DNA of 64,000 nt from Hyphomicrobiales bacterium (lineage in GTDB: Bacteria; Pseudomonadota; Alphaproteobacteria; Rhizobiales; Rhizobiaceae). The notes beneath the pieces are model-generated. The model worked only from the letters and a program-made list of their open reading frames with translations, was not told the DNA's origin and did no database searches. Both the position numbers and the translations under genes were made by a program. Shown in pieces: positions 62,868-64,000 of this stretch. The stretch covers positions 1 to 64,000 of the forward strand of contig UCAG01000016.1 of NCBI GenBank assembly GCA_900470285.1, in the 5' to 3' direction. Within the stretch, counting starts at the first letter, position 1. Each line of letters starts with the position of its first letter.

Positions 62868-63618
62868 ATCTGTGCGGCGCATGAGTGATATCACACCGGA
62901 GCGGCTGGCGGAACTGAACAACGGCACAGCTGAAACCACTGTGCTGACCGAATGCCTTGCCATTGATTTTGCACAGCTGATGCGCACTACCTTTCCCGAT
63001 ATACCGTCCGAGTTACATCAACAACTCGATGGTTCCTCAGCGGGCATCACGGCACGCATGGCGCAGGCCGCAGAACTATTGCACACGTATGGCACTATCA
63101 GACTGAGCGATTTGAATAGCCATTCGTCCGACACGATCCGTGGCTGGGCCTGTTATTTCATCGCTCAGCAACAGCATCTTACCTTACCAGAAAAGCTGGA
63201 ACTGATCCGCCCCCTTGCTGATGATCATCATTTTGGTGTGCGCGAATGGGCTTGGCTGGCCATGCGCGGCGATTTAATTGCGCAACCGGAATTGAGTTTC
63301 AGCCTGTTACAGTCATGGACGAATGATCCGTCCTATAAAATCCGGCGCTATGCCTGTGAGGCTGTCCGCCCGCGTGGTGTATGGTGCGCCCATTTCAACC
63401 TGCTAAAAACTGAACCGGAACTGGCACTCCCTATTCTTGAGGCATTACGCAGCGATCCGGAAATCTATGTGCAGGATTCTGTCGCCAACTGGCTCAATGA
63501 TGCGTCCAAGACCACCCCCGATTGGGTACGCACGCTTTGCGACCGCTGGCTTCAGGAGAGCACATCACCTTCTACCGCCCGCATCTGCAAACGCGCTTTG
63601 CGAACAATCAATAAATAA
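62848..63618 (+). CDS. DNA alkylation repair protein-like (AlkD/HEAT-repeat)
   Basis: A 256-residue helical protein. The repeated patterns GWACYFIAQQQHLTLPEKLE, DDHHFGVREWAWLAMRGDL and DPSYKIRRYACEAVRPRG are HEAT-like units of the AlkD/AlkC (DNA alkylation repair) fold; the last part has PEIYVQDSVANWLNDASKTT. AlkC/AlkD remove N3- or N7-alkylated bases. Catalytic residues need an alignment. It starts at ATG 62848, overlapping marR by 20 bases, so the MarR protein may regulate it. Confidence 0.82.
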   Translation: MAKAPVKSVRRMSDITPERLAELNNGTAETTVLTECLAIDFAQLMRTTFPDIPSELHQQLDGSSAGITARMAQAAELLHTYGTIRLSDLNSHSSDTIRGWACYFIAQQQHLTLPEKLELIRPLADDHHFGVREWAWLAMRGDLIAQPELSFSLLQSWTNDPSYKIRRYACEAVRPRGVWCAHFNLLKTEPELALPILEALRSDPEIYVQDSVANWLNDASKTTPDWVRTLCDRWLQESTSPSTARICKRALRTINK

Positions 63619-63641
63619 TCCTCCCGTGACATGAGACTGAT

Positions 63642-63980
63642 ATGACCCACTATCTTGCAGAATTATACAGCCCTAAAGCCGCATGGATTGCTTTGCCAAA
63701 AGAAGAAAAACAGGCTTTCTTTGCCACCATTGGCGCGGGCATGGGCAGCCTGTCTGAATTCGGCATTGAACCGCTGGCTTTCGGCCAAACCGATCCTTCA
63801 CAGCTGCACCCAGCTCAGCAGCAATTTTTTGCCATCTGGAAATTCAGTGACAAAGCAGCTGTTACGGCATTACTCGAAGCGATTGCAGCTACCGGCTGGC
63901 ATGATTATTTCGACACGATCAATGCCGCAGGCGAAGCGACAGACATGAGCGCGCATCTGACCCAACTGGCCGCTTGTTAA
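63642..63980 (+). CDS. DUF6616-like small protein
   Basis: A 112-residue protein: MTHYLAELYSPKAAWIALPK, EEKQAFFATIGAGMGSL, and QFFAIWKFSDKAAVTALLEA followed by WHDYFDTINAAGE. From memory this pattern is DUF6616, a small family related to ferredoxin-like dimeric alpha-beta barrel proteins. It has no known function. It begins 23 bases after the AlkD-like gene on the same strand, so likely the third gene of the marR operon. Confidence 0.75.
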   Translation: MTHYLAELYSPKAAWIALPKEEKQAFFATIGAGMGSLSEFGIEPLAFGQTDPSQLHPAQQQFFAIWKFSDKAAVTALLEAIAATGWHDYFDTINAAGEATDMSAHLTQLAAC

Positions 63981-64000
63981 GCAAAGCAATACCTGCCTGA

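Noticed and set aside
1-64000. CRISPR array, prophage, insertion sequence or toxin-antitoxin pair
   Set aside because: I looked for evenly spaced direct repeats, transposase or integrase motifs, phage structural genes and small adjacent toxin/antitoxin frames; none is supported. The repeats present are dispersed palindromic elements without spacers.

Overview
The window looks like a piece of the main chromosome of an alphaproteobacterium of the Hyphomicrobiales, most likely the Brucellaceae (Brucella/Ochrobactrum/Pseudochrobactrum side). Four things point there: the gene order (clpB, DUF4167, prmC-prfA, ptsP, lysC, ubiG, grxC, comF, argJ-GNAT-mutT, parvulin, secA; later rluD, rpoH, purA, serA, serC), the nepR-ecfG-phyR general stress response (GSR) locus, the Irr-type iron operator before mbfA, and the many RIME-like intergenic repeats. 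Base composition is moderate (about half G+C by eye), lower than in Brucella proper. The genus is inference. I see no prophage, insertion sequence, CRISPR array, rRNA or plasmid-type gene. There is one tRNA (Leu, anticodon CAA).

Layout. 1-27,200 is housekeeping: an M23 peptidase and an L,D-transpeptidase (envelope), ClpB behind a candidate RpoH promoter, DUF4167, prmC-prfA, ptsP, lysC, ubiG, a nitrilase/DUF1178/grxC group, comF, a methyltransferase, the argJ-GNAT-mutT operon, a periplasmic parvulin and secA. 27,200-34,800 is envelope and accessory: a polysaccharide flippase with a FemAB/CelD-like acetyltransferase, an EamA exporter with a divergent LysR regulator, a family 25 glycosyltransferase, tRNA-Leu, a YqaA/DedA-like protein, dsbB and an HNH protein. 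34,800-44,600 holds glcB, acetyltransferases, the Irr-controlled iron exporter mbfA, a class II amidotransferase, an Lrp-type regulator, dut and tonB-exbD-exbB with a RirA-like site upstream.

44,800-51,400 is the most informative part. It is a stress island: nepR-ecfG divergent from phyR, a cytosolic PAS/HWE histidine kinase, and several small membrane-protein genes (a 52-residue protein, a DUF883/YqjD-like and YqjE-like pair, a DUF1328 protein). Matches to the EcfG promoter pattern GGAAC-N16-CGTT (or CATT) lie before phyR, nepR, the DUF883 pair, the DUF1328 gene and possibly the 52-residue gene. A strong candidate small RNA, with three C-rich hairpin loops and a terminator, sits between the kinase and a Fur/Mur-family regulator. 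51,800-64,000 returns to core genes: rluD, rpoH, a large single-span membrane protein, purA, serC-serA with a candidate serC leader RNA, then a MarR regulator overlapping a DNA-alkylation-repair-like gene.

At least five families of short intergenic palindromic repeats (two RIME-like) fill most of the larger gaps, and several act as the only visible 3'-end structures of genes. Gene identities rest on recognised motifs and family resemblance, not on searches. Promoters and operators were read by eye.
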